A DNA stretch of 64,000 bases from CBDAPE01 sp965198325 (GCA_965198325.1 CBDAPE010000016.1:124001-188000), one strand, 5' to 3'. Shown: positions 35,772 to 45,301, counted from the stretch's first letter. Made by a program: numbers and translations. The notes: generated by a model not told the origin, from the letters alone.

Positions 35772-36029
35772 GTCGTCGCGACCCGGGCGCGCGGCAGGTA
35801 CGGATAGCGAGGTTGAGCCGGGGCGGCCGCCGCTTCAGTACCAGGTGCTTGACCGCATCGAAGCCGATGGCGCCGGAGAGTGTCAGAGGCAGCAGGTGAC
35901 CTGACTTCATGGTGTCGAACTTCTGGCCGATCTTGTCGCCGAGCCTGGAGCGCGTCGCAGGACCGATCGGCACCTTCAGCCGGAAGCTTGAGGTGGTGGA
36001 CGAGCAGCAGCCGCTTGACCGTGTGTCGG
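35772..36029. repeat. Rearranged istA/istB junction with partial duplication
   Basis: The segment contains a degenerate second version of the istA 3' end (GAGGTTGAGCCGGGGCGGCC occurs near 35810 and again near 36145) and of the istB 5' end (GAGGTGGTGGACGAGCAGCA occurs near 35733 and 35988). Copy 1 has a single version. Tandem duplication with later small deletions explains it. Confidence 0.65.
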
Positions 36030-37561
36030 TCATGCGCCGAGCCCCGACAGCAGGCTCATGTACGACTTGGCAGACGTCGCGACCCGGGGCGTCGGGCAGG
36101 TTCCGCGACCCGGCCAACGGCGCGGCAGGTACGGATAGACCTCGAGGTTGAGCCGGGGCGGCCGCCGCTCGATGCGGCACAGTACCAGGTGCTTCACCGC
36201 ATCGAAGCCGATGGCGCCGAGCCTGAGCGCGTCGCCGACCGCACCCTCGACCTCCCGCGCTCGAGCCGGAAGCTCTCCAGCAGACGGCGCACCTGGACGT
36301 ACTCGCGCTTGCCCGCCTTGCCCATGCGGGCTTCGAGCAGGCGTCGCAGAGTGATGAAGGCCTCGGGCAGGTCCCAGCCCGCCAACGGCGCGGCCTGGTC
36401 GAGGGCGCCGATCTTCTGCTCGATCAAGGGTAGGTAATGCAGCGGGTCGAAGATCAGGTCCTCGCTGTCGTAGGACCGGCGGTGCCGGGCAATCACCTCC
36501 GCGCCGCAAGAGATAACGACCTCGTCGACGGAGCACCGGATCAGCACCTCGCGGTGGCCATAGGCCACGGGCACCGAGTAGTCGTTGCCCCGGCAGCGCA
36601 CCAGCGACAGCGAGCTCACCCGTCCAGTGCGCTTGTCGCAGGCATCGTATGGTGCCGGGGGGAGAGGCAAGAAGGCTTCCCGGTCCCGTGCGAGGCGCTC
36701 GCCGATGGTCTCCTTGTGACCCCGCAGCCGCGCCGCCTGGCGCCGGCGGCACTGTCCCGCGAGAGCATCGTTCAGCGCCTCGAAGCTCTCGGCCCGCGGG
36801 ACGGGGACCCGGAAGGTCCGCCGGATGAAGCCGACCAGTCCCTCGACCTTGCCTTTGTCGTTGCCCTTGCCCGGCCGGCCGAACCTGTCCTCGAACAGAT
36901 AGGGGGATTGAAGGTCCGTGAAGACGCGCGTTCGCTGCCGCTTGCCATCGCCCAGTATCCGGGCGACTGCCAGCTTGGTGTTGTCGTACAGGATGGATCG
37001 GGGGACGCCGCCGAAGAACGCAACCGCCGCGTTGTGGCCAGCGCAGAACGCCTCGGTCGTCTCCGCCGGGTAGGCCTTCACGAAGCAGGCATCACTGTGG
37101 GGAAGATCGAAGGCAAGGAAGTGGACCTTGCACGCCACGCCGCCGATCACCGCCAGCGCCTCGCCGAAGTCCGCCTGGGCGGGGCCGGGGGAATGGACGA
37201 GCGGCACGAACATCTCGCGCGACCGAAGCCGCCGCTCACGGACATAGTCCTTCACGATGGTGTAGCCGCCCGTAAAGCCGTACTCGTCCCGGAGACGGTC
37301 GAAGATCCGCTTCGCCGTGGGCCGTTGCTTGTGGTGGCTGGTCCGATCGTCTTCCAGAATCCGATCGATGATCCCCGTGAACGGACCCCGCTTCGGCCGC
37401 CGTGGCGGCTTGCCGCGGCGAGACCCCGGCGGCACCGAGAACGACAGCATCTTGCGGACCGTCTTGCGGTCCAGCCCGAACACCCGCGAGGCCTCGCGGG
37501 TGCTCATTCCCTCGACACGACACGCCCGCCGAACCCGCGCGTACAAATCCACCCGATACAT
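36030..37561 (-). pseudogene. istA: IS21 transposase IstA, copy 2, frameshifted near its C-terminus
   Basis: The N-terminal 430 residues are intact: HTH EASRVFGLDRKTVRKML, core Asp in AQADFGEAL, LYDNTKLAV, and GKVEGLVGFIRR. Near 36255 the frame changes, and the normal C-terminus (GAIGFDAVKHLVLCRIERRP) continues in another frame to 36030. The uninterrupted product would end with about 20 foreign residues. All catalytic residues are upstream of the shift, so partial activity is conceivable. Confidence 0.85.
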
Positions 37562-37678
37562 CCCCCCGCCTTCCAGTCAGAGCAACCCTGACAGAAGGCT
37601 ATAGACGGTCCCATTTTGGTCCGCCACAGCCGGATCAACCGGCCGCTTCAGTGGGGGATTATTGCGCCGCCGTTCTCA

Positions 37679-37684
37679 GGTGGG
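37679..37684. repeat. 6-bp target-site duplication of IS21 copy 2, right (GGTGGG)
   Basis: Second copy of GGTGGG; see the left copy. It proves single-event insertion into the methyltransferase gene. Confidence 0.9.
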
Positions 37685-38580
37685 ACGGCGTCGAACTCGC
37701 GGACCTTCCGGCTGAAATGCTCGAGCGGCCCGAAGCCGACGCGAGCGAAAAAAAGTCGTCGGGCGGCGGCCTGTTCTCGAGTTTCCGGGGACGCGAGGCC
37801 GAGGCCTGGTCCGATCCGCGTCTGACCGTGATGGAGCAGATCTGGGGCGAGGGCATGACGAGCCCGGGGGACCGCGATTTCATCATGGCCATGATCACGA
37901 CGCTGGGCATCGACAAGAAGATGGCGGTCGTCGAGATCGGTGCCGGTCTGGGCGGATCGACCCGGATCATCGTAAAAGAAACGGGCGCCCGGGTTACCGG
38001 TCTGGAGCCGTCTGCGACCTTCGCCGAGGCCGGCGCGGAACTTTTGATGCGCCACGGGCTCAAGAAGAAGGCGACCATCGAGCATTGTGATCTGTCCAAC
38101 CTTGGGCTTGAGCCGGGTTGCACGCCGGTCATCTTTTCGCTCGACTCGTTCTACAAGGCGCCCGAGAAAACCGAGTTCTACGGGTCGCTTTACCGGGCAC
38201 TGAAGGGCGATGGTCAGCTCCTGTTCACCGACTACATGGTTCCCGAGGCGATCCAGCAGGGTGACAAATACGAACAGTGGGCCGCCAAGGAAGACATCGC
38301 CCCCCAGCCCTGGACCATCGACGAGACGCGCTCGTCTCTTGAATATCACGGCTTCGAGGTGCGCATCGCCGAGGATATCACCCGGGACTATTGCGGCATG
38401 GCGCTGCGCGGGCTGAATGAATTCGCAGGCGAGCTCAAGCCCGGCCGGATGGACAAGTCGATGGTTGCGGCGGTGCTCGACGTGGTCGAACAATGGAGCC
38501 TGCGTCTTGCCCTGCTCGAAGCGGGCCAGCTCGCGGTCTACCGGGTCTACGCGCGGAAGAATTCCGAAGCCGACCATTGA
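37685..38580 (+). pseudogene. SAM-dependent methyltransferase, 3' fragment
   Basis: Carries the whole class I methyltransferase core: VVEIGAGLGGSTRII (SAM motif I), ARVTGLEPSATF (motif II acidic residue), IEHCDLSNLG and LLFTDYMVPEAI. The C-terminal portion RITRDY-type and WSLRLALLEAGQL completes the protein. The frame is open from the IS into this part, so a fusion read-through product is possible from an IS promoter, but the native N-terminus is missing. I cannot name the methyl acceptor. Confidence 0.85.
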
Positions 38581-38647
38581 CAGGCCCCGCGCCGCTTTCT
38601 ATGGTTCGCGCCGCTTAAGACCGTCGCTGCTCCCGAAAGGCCCGGCC

Positions 38648-38773
38648 ATGAAGGTTCTCAATTCGTTGAAGTCCGCGAGGAAGCGCCATCGCGATTGCCG
38701 GATCGTGCGCCGCAAGGGCCGGGTCTACGTCACCAACAAGCGCAACCCGCGTTTCAAGGCTCGCCAGCGCTAG
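38648..38773 (+). CDS. rpmJ: 50S ribosomal protein bL36, type B (41 residues)
   Basis: MKVLNSLKSARKRHRDCRIV then RRKGRVYVTNKRNPRFKARQ is the full-length alternative L36 (YkgO type, lacking the four-Cys zinc ribbon). It binds 23S rRNA in the large subunit. Stand-alone location, 67 bases after the methyltransferase, is usual for this paralogue in alphaproteobacteria. Confidence 0.96.
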   Translation: MKVLNSLKSARKRHRDCRIVRRKGRVYVTNKRNPRFKARQR

Positions 38774-38852
38774 TCTGCGGGTTCCCTCGCTCCCGCCCCG
38801 GCCCGGGCATCCCGGGCATGGCGGTCCCGCGCCTCCCGCCCGCACTGCGGGC

Positions 38853-39890
38853 CTAGAGCAAATCGCCCTTAAAGCCCAGCTTGCGCCATTTGCGCCGGTA
38901 GGCGACCGAAAGCGCGTCCGCCGCGACGTGAAACTCGTCGGCGATCTTGAGCGGTAACTGCGCTGGCTTCTGGGATTCGACGATCTGCCGATCTTCTTCA
39001 TTGACCTGCGCCTGGAACGCGATCCAGTCGTCGACCGGCTGGTCGAGGTCGTGATCGCGGGTCTTGACTATGAAGCTCCGGCACTGCGCGGCAGAAATCG
39101 GGCAGATCGCCTCGAAGATGTCTTCCACCCCCCGGGGGAAGAAACACCGAAGCATGACCGAAAAGGGGTAGGCCACGTAATACTCTGCCATGAGGTCGGC
39201 GTAGGCGGGCTTGCCAAAAAGCAGGCTGCCGTCCTGCTGATGGGTCAGCACGTCGTAGAACAGGCCGTATTTCGTATCCTTGACCTTGTAGGGCGGAACG
39301 TCGGGTTTCTCCACCTGTCCGAAGCTGGCCGCGTGAATGATCGAGAAATGCGAGATGTCGCTGAAGTTCTCGAGAAGCCGACCTGCACTGGAGTCCAGAA
39401 ACAGGTCGAGTTTGCCTCTCTGCCGCGCGGGATCCTCCAGGTCAGGCCAGTCGAACACGGGCAGGCGGGGTTCGGGGCGTAGGCAGACCCAGACGACGCC
39501 GTAGCGTAGCTGGACGGGGATTGTGCTCAGGCACAGCCGTGCGGGCGGCCGGATCTTGCCCGAAATCGAGGGGATGCGAGTGCATCGGCCTCTGGCGCCG
39601 TAGCGGAAGCCATGATAGGCGCAGACGATCTCTCCGTCCTCGACATGACCCAGGCTGAGCTTCGAGCCCCGGTGGGGGCATTGGTCCAGCGCGACGACGA
39701 TTTCCGTCTCGTCCGTGCGGTAGAGCACCAGGTCGGTATCGAGCAGGGTGGCCGTGAAGGGCTCTCTGCCGACCTCGCTTTCGAACGCGACGGGATGCCA
39801 GAAACTCGCCAGCAGTTTCCAGTCGCCGTCGGCGTAACTGCACTCGGACGGTGGGTTGAGCACGGCCGCTTTGGTTGCCGTTTTTGCCAT
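38853..39890 (-). CDS. Rieske-type oxygenase (VanA/phthalate-dioxygenase-like, single component)
   Basis: A 345-residue oxygenase. Rieske ligands: CPH(x16)CAYH (DQCPHRGSKLSL ... IVCAYHGFRYG). Mononuclear iron site: LLENFSDISHFSIIHAAS, with N-x2-D-x2-H-x4-H. The family typically demethylates or hydroxylates aromatic acids with a separate reductase, which is not encoded nearby. The ATG at 39890 follows AAGGAGAGG; the open frame upstream is intergenic and holds a dyad operator candidate. Confidence 0.93.
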   Translation of the reverse strand: MAKTATKAAVLNPPSECSYADGDWKLLASFWHPVAFESEVGREPFTATLLDTDLVLYRTDETEIVVALDQCPHRGSKLSLGHVEDGEIVCAYHGFRYGARGRCTRIPSISGKIRPPARLCLSTIPVQLRYGVVWVCLRPEPRLPVFDWPDLEDPARQRGKLDLFLDSSAGRLLENFSDISHFSIIHAASFGQVEKPDVPPYKVKDTKYGLFYDVLTHQQDGSLLFGKPAYADLMAEYYVAYPFSVMLRCFFPRGVEDIFEAICPISAAQCRSFIVKTRDHDLDQPVDDWIAFQAQVNEEDRQIVESQKPAQLPLKIADEFHVAADALSVAYRRKWRKLGFKGDLL

Positions 39891-39947
39891 CCGCCTCTCC
39901 TTTCCGGATTGCTCGTCTCGGTGAAGCCGTAAAGGCGATAGTGTATT

Positions 39948-39977
39948 CTCTATAAGGATATAGTATCCAATATAGAG
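39948..39977. promoter_or_regulatory. 30-bp nested dyad, probable operator of the Rieske gene
   Basis: CTCTATA (39948-39954) and TATAGAG (39971-39977) form outer arms, and GGATA (39956-39960) and TATCC (39964-39968) inner arms around TAG. It lies 58 bases upstream of the Rieske start in an AT-rich patch. The TATxxTATA-like composition resembles GntR-family operators. The regulator gene is not in the immediate vicinity. Confidence 0.6.
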
Positions 39978-40120
39978 TTTACGAAGCATCGCTGGCGGTG
40001 TCAAGTGAGCATAATGGCGGTGATTGCGGTCCCGCTTGCCATTCGCCGGGATACGCGGGCCGCAAAAGAACACATCCGAAGCGCGATGCTCCGGGTGCCG
40101 GTGATAATTCGATTCTGGTG

Positions 40121-41542
40121 TTACGCCGCCGCTGACTCGCGGATGCCTTCCTCGACCATTTCGCGCCACTCCCGTTTCTTCGGCATGAGCGGCGGGACCG
40201 GGACCACTTCGGGCATGGCCGTGGGCGGGGCGATCGCATCGGGCAGGTTGCGCCCGGTGACCTCGCCTTTGCGGAAGAAGGCGTTGTAGATGCTCCACTG
40301 GAGCCGGTCCCGGGATCCCAGGTAGGGGAAGCGCTGGGCAATCGAGGGGAACGAGTAGAACCGCTCGTAGGCGCGCATATGGCCGTCCCGGAGCTCCTGG
40401 GTGGTCATGTTTTCGGGTCTGTAGACGATCCGGCCTTGGTCGTAATAGTCCCAATCGTAGGAGACGATGCGATTCGCCTTCTTCATTTCGTACCAGGTCA
40501 GCGTGCCGGGATAGGGCGTCAGCACCGAGTAGGCGCACATGTCGTAGTTCGCATCGATGTTGAACGAGGCCGTCTCGTCGAAGACCGACGTTTCGTCGGT
40601 ATCGAAGCCGAACATGAACAGTCCGAAGACCATGATGCCGTGTGAGTGCAGCTTATCGACGAGGCCGCGGAACTTGTCCGGGTGGTTGACGTGCTTGTGC
40701 ACGCTCCTGAGCGTGTTGCGCGAGATCGATTCGAAGCCGATGCTCAGCATGAAACAGCCGCTCTCGGCGGCGAGTTCGAGCATCTCGTCGTCCTGGGCGA
40801 GCTTGCTCGTCACGCCTGCCTGCCAGCGGATGCCGCGCCCCTTGAGCGCCCGCATCACCTCCTTCGGCCGTTCCGGCGTGCCGAAGAAGTCGGCGTCGTT
40901 CAGCGATATGAATTTCTGGCCGCACTCCTCGATTTCCCGCATCACCTCATCGACCGGCCGGTAGCGGAACTTGAGTCCGTTCATCAGCGGTTCGGCGCAG
41001 AAGGTGCAGCCCTGGTGGCAGCCCCGGGAGGTCTGCACGAAGGCCTTGTTGACGTAGCGGTTCTTCTTCATCAGGTCGTAGCGCGGGATCGGCATGTCGA
41101 CCATGGGGTGCAGCTCGCACGAACGGTAGGTCCCGGCGAGTTCACCATTCTCCATGTCCTCGATCACGTCTTTCATGACCAGTTCGGCCTCGCCGATCAC
41201 GACCGCGTCGGCGTGCTGCAGGGCCTCCTCGGGCATGAAGCTCGGATGCACCCCGCCCATCACGACTGGAATACCCTTCGCCTTGAACGCATCGGCAATC
41301 TCGTAGCCCCGGTTCACATAGCTGGTCATTGCCGAGATGCCCACGAGGTCGGCCTTGATGTCGAAATCGATCGGTTCGATGTTCTCGTCCGTCAGGATGA
41401 CTTCGTACTTGTCCTGCGGAATCACTGCGGCGACCGCGAGCAGGCCGGCCAACGGCGAATACAACGCCCGGTTCATGTAAAGCGGCTTGGTCGTAAACGA
41501 CTTCGTCTTGGGATTGATCAGATGAATGACACGGGTACGCAT
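40121..41542 (-). CDS. B12-binding-domain radical SAM protein
   Basis: A 473-residue class B-type radical SAM enzyme. The N-terminal Rossmann-like cobalamin-binding domain covers about residues 1-135 (ADLVGISAMTSYVNRGYEIA, VVMGGVHPSFMPEEAL); the cluster motif is TSRGCHQGCTFCAEP (CX3CX2C); the SAM core continues with FISLNDADFFGTPERP and GIMVFGLFMFGFDTDE. The canonical DxHxxG of B12 domains is not seen, so cobalamin may not be bound in the base-off form. C-terminal DUF4070-like region with WSIYNAFFRKGEV. Relatives methylate or rearrange lipids, hopanoids or tetrapyrroles; the substrate is unknown. Confidence 0.9.
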   Translation of the reverse strand: MRTRVIHLINPKTKSFTTKPLYMNRALYSPLAGLLAVAAVIPQDKYEVILTDENIEPIDFDIKADLVGISAMTSYVNRGYEIADAFKAKGIPVVMGGVHPSFMPEEALQHADAVVIGEAELVMKDVIEDMENGELAGTYRSCELHPMVDMPIPRYDLMKKNRYVNKAFVQTSRGCHQGCTFCAEPLMNGLKFRYRPVDEVMREIEECGQKFISLNDADFFGTPERPKEVMRALKGRGIRWQAGVTSKLAQDDEMLELAAESGCFMLSIGFESISRNTLRSVHKHVNHPDKFRGLVDKLHSHGIMVFGLFMFGFDTDETSVFDETASFNIDANYDMCAYSVLTPYPGTLTWYEMKKANRIVSYDWDYYDQGRIVYRPENMTTQELRDGHMRAYERFYSFPSIAQRFPYLGSRDRLQWSIYNAFFRKGEVTGRNLPDAIAPPTAMPEVVPVPPLMPKKREWREMVEEGIRESAAA

Positions 41543-41897
41543 GCAAGTCCTCCCTCGTCGACCGATTGTAACTCAGCTCTCCCTCTTTGCATTCGAAGCG
41601 GCGGTAACAAAAGTGGATGCTCGCGAAAACCCGCTGTCGACCTGCATTTTTCAATCATTATAACAACAAACATAGCCCGCTGCCACGAAACAGCAAAACC
41701 CTAACCTTTTTGGGGCCAATTATCGCGCCGGAAGCGAATATCGATGTGGCCGAGTCACGCGGATTTCAACAGCCCACGCCGGCTGTAACCGCAGCAATTC
41801 TACGCAATTCGCCGGGTTGCCGTACAGCCGGAGCTCACTCGCGCGAATCCAAACGGGTAACCCATGGGGCGAGACCGTAGATGCTCCGAGTCCCTCG
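41543..41897. other. Intergenic stretch without a recognisable gene
   Basis: About 355 bases between the start of the B12 radical SAM gene and the stop of the SnoaL-like gene, both on the minus strand. Local AT-rich patch at 41650-41710. It probably holds the radical SAM promoter; no coding or RNA signal was found. Confidence 0.4.
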
Positions 41898-42404
41898 TCA
41901 GTGAGACGACTCGCGAAAGCGCTGGCGCACCCAGCCCTGCTCCAGATTGGAGATCTGGTGCCAGGTCGCAATCACATGCTGGAAATACCAGCGCCCGGCG
42001 CGCTTGACGAAGCTATCGTCGTAGCGTGCCGTGCTGATCACGGCGTCGCCCTCGGGTGGGCTGTGCCCATCCGTCACCCGCGAGAGCTCCAGAAGATAGA
42101 AGGCGCCGGTGGCGCTGGTTCCGGAATCCGCGATCTCGACCTTCGCATTGGTGATGATGTGAATGATCCAGGGGGTCTCCTGGTCCGATCCGTCGATGAA
42201 CCCATGGATCGCGTCGCGGCCCCGATAGGTGCCGAGCACGTTGCTTTCCCATACGCCGTCCTCCGCGAACAGGGCGGCGAAGCCATCGGCGTCGTAGCCC
42301 CGATCGCAGGCGGCGGCGTAGTCCGCCTTGAGATGGTTGATCGCCTGAATGTCCTCGAGTCGGCGGATCCGCCGCTCGAGCTCGATTTGCTGCGCGTCCG
42401 CCAT
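41898..42404 (-). CDS. SnoaL/NTF2-like protein (aromatic dioxygenase small-subunit fold)
   Basis: A 168-residue protein of the SnoaL_4 type: helix LEDIQAINHLKADYAAACDR, then LFAEDGVWESNVLGTYRGRD, and strands GAFYLLELSRVT and YDDSFVKRAGRWYFQHVIAT. The cone-shaped NTF2 fold serves as small subunit of ring hydroxylases or as isomerase/dehydratase. The ATG at 42404 follows GGAAGGAG and matches family length; a longer open frame upstream is antisense to glcD. Divergent from glcD. Confidence 0.88.
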   Translation of the reverse strand: MADAQQIELERRIRRLEDIQAINHLKADYAAACDRGYDADGFAALFAEDGVWESNVLGTYRGRDAIHGFIDGSDQETPWIIHIITNAKVEIADSGTSATGAFYLLELSRVTDGHSPPEGDAVISTARYDDSFVKRAGRWYFQHVIATWHQISNLEQGWVRQRFRESSH

Positions 42405-42587
42405 GATCGCCGCTCCTTCCCCATTCCGTCGTTGGTTCGAGCCGACCGTAGCGTAGGAGTCGCGGCGAGTGCAAAACCGGGCAAATGCCGCGCAACGGGC
42501 CGCGTTTGACCGATTGCGCCCACCATTGACGCTCAATCGGCCAGCCGCCACACTCCCTGTCGGTTCCAACGCCGAAAGCGAACGCCC

Positions 42588-44075
42588 ATGCGCATGCCCA
42601 GGCCCGACCAAGCCACCCTCGACCAGCGCACCCGTCTGATCGACGGGTTGTCCGCGATCTTGCCCGCCGACTCGGTGATCACCGATGACGCGCGTCTGCG
42701 GGTCTACGAGTGCGATGGCTTGAGCGTCTACCGGCAACTCCCGATGGTCGCCGTACTGCCCGCCGAGATTGCCGAGGTCTCGGCGATCCTGGCGCTTTGC
42801 CGGGAACTCGGCGTGAAGGTCGTGCCCCGCGGCGCGGGCACGGGGCTTTCGGGCGGCGCCCTGCCGCTGGCCGACGGCCTCCTGCTCGCGATGGGCAAGT
42901 TCAACCGCATCCTCGAACTCGATTACGCCAACCGTTGCGCCGTGGTCCAGCCGTGTGTCGCCAATCTTGCAATCACCAAAGCGGTCGAGCCCGACGGATA
43001 TTTCTATGCCCCCGATCCCTCGAGCCAGCTCGCCTGCTCGATCGGCGGCAACGTCGCCGAGAACTCCGGCGGGGTGCATTGCCTGAAATACGGCCTCACG
43101 ACAAACAACATCCTGGGCGTCGAGATCGTCCTGATGGACGGCGAGATCGTCCGCCTGGGCGGCCGCCAGTTCGATTCCGAAGGTTACGACCTGCTGGGCG
43201 TGATGACCGGCTCCGAAGGCCTGCTTGGTGTGATCACCGAGGTCACGGTCCGCCTGCTGCCCCGCCCGACACTCGCCAAGGCGCTGCTAATCGCCTTTCC
43301 GACCATCGAATCCGCGGGCGCCTGCGTCGCCGAGGTGATCGGCCAGGGAATCGTCCCGGCCGGCATGGAGATCATGGATCAATTCGCGATTCGCGCGGCG
43401 GAGGACTACGCGAAGGTCGGCTATCCGACCAACGCCGAGGCCGTGATGATCGCCGAGCTCGACGGCCCCAGGGTCGAGGTCGACACGTTGGTCGCCCGCC
43501 TCGAGGCGATCGCGGAAACCTGCGGCGCCATCTCGGTCCGGATCAGCGACGACGAGGCGGAGCGCGAAGCCTTCTGGGCGGGGCGCAAGGCCGCGTTCTC
43601 CGCCGCCGGCAAGATGTCGCCCGACTACTACGTCATGGACGGCACCATCCCCCGCAAGAAGCTCGCCGAGGTTTTGGGCCGCATCAAGCAGCTCTCCGAG
43701 CAATACGGCCTGCGGGTCGCCAACGTGTTCCATGCAGGTGACGGCAACCTTCACCCCCTGATCCTCTATGACGGCAACGTGCCCGGCGAGCTGGAGAAGA
43801 CCGAGGCCTTCGGTGCCGAAATTCTGACGATGTGCGTCGAGATGGGTGGCGTACTCACGGGCGAGCATGGCGTTGGCGTCGAGAAGCGCGATCTCATGCC
43901 GACGGTCTTCAGCGGCGCCGATCTCGATCAGCAGCAGCGCGTCAAATGCGCCTTCGATCCCGAGGGCCTGCTCAATCCCGGTAAGGTTTTTCCCCGGCTT
44001 CGCCGCTGCGCCGAACTGGGCCAGATGCATGTCCACAAAGGTCGCACATCCTTTCCCGACCTGCCCCGCTTCTGA
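42588..44075 (+). CDS. glcD: Glycolate oxidase FAD-linked subunit GlcD
   Basis: A 495-residue FAD-linked oxidase oxidising glycolate (or D-lactate) to glyoxylate with GlcE and GlcF. The FAD-binding PCMH region is visible in VVPRGAGTGLSGGALPLADG and NVAENSGGVHCLKYGLTTNN; the C-terminal cap contains NVFHAGDGNLHPLILYD and GGVLTGEHGVGVEKRD. Stop TGA overlaps the glcE start by one base (TGATG), so the three genes are translationally coupled. Confidence 0.95.
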   Translation: MRMPRPDQATLDQRTRLIDGLSAILPADSVITDDARLRVYECDGLSVYRQLPMVAVLPAEIAEVSAILALCRELGVKVVPRGAGTGLSGGALPLADGLLLAMGKFNRILELDYANRCAVVQPCVANLAITKAVEPDGYFYAPDPSSQLACSIGGNVAENSGGVHCLKYGLTTNNILGVEIVLMDGEIVRLGGRQFDSEGYDLLGVMTGSEGLLGVITEVTVRLLPRPTLAKALLIAFPTIESAGACVAEVIGQGIVPAGMEIMDQFAIRAAEDYAKVGYPTNAEAVMIAELDGPRVEVDTLVARLEAIAETCGAISVRISDDEAEREAFWAGRKAAFSAAGKMSPDYYVMDGTIPRKKLAEVLGRIKQLSEQYGLRVANVFHAGDGNLHPLILYDGNVPGELEKTEAFGAEILTMCVEMGGVLTGEHGVGVEKRDLMPTVFSGADLDQQQRVKCAFDPEGLLNPGKVFPRLRRCAELGQMHVHKGRTSFPDLPRF

Positions 44076-45301
44076 TGGGCGAACGCGCCTCTCCCGCCGA
44101 TAGCGGTGAGGTCGTCGAGACGATCCGCGACGCGCTCGCCCGGGGTCGGTCGCTGGAGGTCGTCGGCGGCGCTTCCAAGCGCGCGCTCGGCCGCCCCGTC
44201 GAGGCGGAAGACTGCTTGAGTCTGGTTGGGTTCATGGGTCTGGTCGATTACGAGCCCTCCGAGATGGTGTTTTCCGCGAAGCCCGCGACGACGATCGAGC
44301 AGATCGAAGCCGTCCTGGCCGACGGCGGCCAGCAGCTCGCCTTCGAGCCGCCGGACCTCGGCCCGCTCTATGGCGAAGCGCACGGCCGCTCGACGTTGGG
44401 CGGCATCGTCGCTTGCAACCTCTCCGGTCCCCGTCGCATCAAGGCCTTCGCTGCGCGCGACCACGTGCTCGGCGTCGAGGGCGTCACGGGTCGGGGCGAC
44501 GCGATCAAGGCGGGCGGCCGGGTGGTCAAGAACGTCACTGGCTACGATCTTTGCAAGCTGCTCGCGGGCTCCTACGGCACCCTCGCTGCGCTCACCAAGC
44601 TGACCGTCCGCGCGCTTCCCGCGCCTGAGCGCACCCGCACGGTTCTGGTCTTCGGATTGAGTGACGAGCGGGGACTGGAGGCGCTCCGCGCGGCGCTCGC
44701 TACGCCCTACGAGGTTTCCGCCGCGGCCCACCTTCCCGCGGCGCTCGGCGAGCGTTCGGATGTCGATTACGTCTCGGGCGCGAAGGCCCCGGTCACCGCG
44801 GTGCGCGTCGAGGGCTTCGGCCCGTCCGTCGAGGCGCGCTGCGATAGCCTGCGCGACGCTCTCGGTGCGTTCGGCCCGGTCGAGGAGTTGCATAGCAGGA
44901 ACTCCGCCGCATTCTGGCGCGAGGTCCGCGATGCCCTGCCTTTCGCGGCGGAGCGCGAAGCCATCGTCTGGCGGCTCTCTGTGACCCCCGACCGGGGGGC
45001 GTCTTGCGTCGCCGGGATTGCCGCTGCCGGCCTCGATCCGCTGGCCTATTACGACTGGGGCGGCGGCCTCATCTGGTTATCGCTGTCCGACTCCGCCGAT
45101 GGCGGTGCCGCCGTCGTGCGCGCCGCCGCCGAGGCCGCGGGCGGTCACGCCCTGCTTATCCGGGCGCCCGCGGCGTTGCGTGCCAGGGTTCCCGTCTTCC
45201 ATCCCCAGCCCGCCGCGCTCGCCCGGCTGTCCGCGCGCGTCAAGCAGAGCTTCGACCCCAAGGGCGTACTCAACCCCGGCCGCATGGTCGAGGGCGTCTA
45301 G
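44075..45301 (+). CDS. glcE: Glycolate oxidase FAD-binding subunit GlcE
   Basis: A 408-residue second FAD-binding subunit. It has the shortened PCMH FAD domain (LEVVGGASKRALGRP, HGRSTLGGIVACNLSGPRRI, GGRVVKNVTGYDLCKLLAGS) typical of GlcE. The C-terminus SFDPKGVLNPGRM is shared with GlcD. It starts at the A of the glcD stop codon and is followed after 26 bases by glcF. Confidence 0.95.
   Translation: MGERASPADSGEVVETIRDALARGRSLEVVGGASKRALGRPVEAEDCLSLVGFMGLVDYEPSEMVFSAKPATTIEQIEAVLADGGQQLAFEPPDLGPLYGEAHGRSTLGGIVACNLSGPRRIKAFAARDHVLGVEGVTGRGDAIKAGGRVVKNVTGYDLCKLLAGSYGTLAALTKLTVRALPAPERTRTVLVFGLSDERGLEALRAALATPYEVSAAAHLPAALGERSDVDYVSGAKAPVTAVRVEGFGPSVEARCDSLRDALGAFGPVEELHSRNSAAFWREVRDALPFAAEREAIVWRLSVTPDRGASCVAGIAAAGLDPLAYYDWGGGLIWLSLSDSADGGAAVVRAAAEAAGGHALLIRAPAALRARVPVFHPQPAALARLSARVKQSFDPKGVLNPGRMVEGV

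Larger units (their letters stand above)
34819..37678 (-). mobile_element. IS21-family element, copy 2, 2860 bp, internally rearranged
   Basis: Same ends and gene order as copy 1 (TGTCAATGGCGGAGCAA at left; CGCCGCCGTTCTCA at right), in the same orientation, and flanked by an exact 6-bp duplication, so it is a clean transposition. No IS256 insertion here. The istA/istB junction (about 35700-36150) carries a partial duplication and indels compared with copy 1, which shift istA and alter the istB N-terminus. Confidence 0.9.

Noticed and set aside
35876..35886. GAGAGTGTCAG within IS21 copy 2, identical to the left end of IS256 element 1
   Set aside because: The match stops after 11 bases and no right end or transposase is nearby; it is not a convincing IS scar.
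39891..40538. N-terminal extension of the Rieske gene to 40538
   Set aside because: No family sequence in the extension; the ATG at 39890 has AAGGAGAGG before it and the extension would cross the dyad operator and overlap the radical SAM gene.
42515..42527. Thirteen-base match TGCGCCCACCATT to the tRNA-Val 3' end at 11723-11735, possible second attachment site
   Set aside because: The sequence before it is unlike any tRNA arm, it lies on the wrong side given the orientation of the tRNA fragment, and a short GC-rich match can arise by chance.
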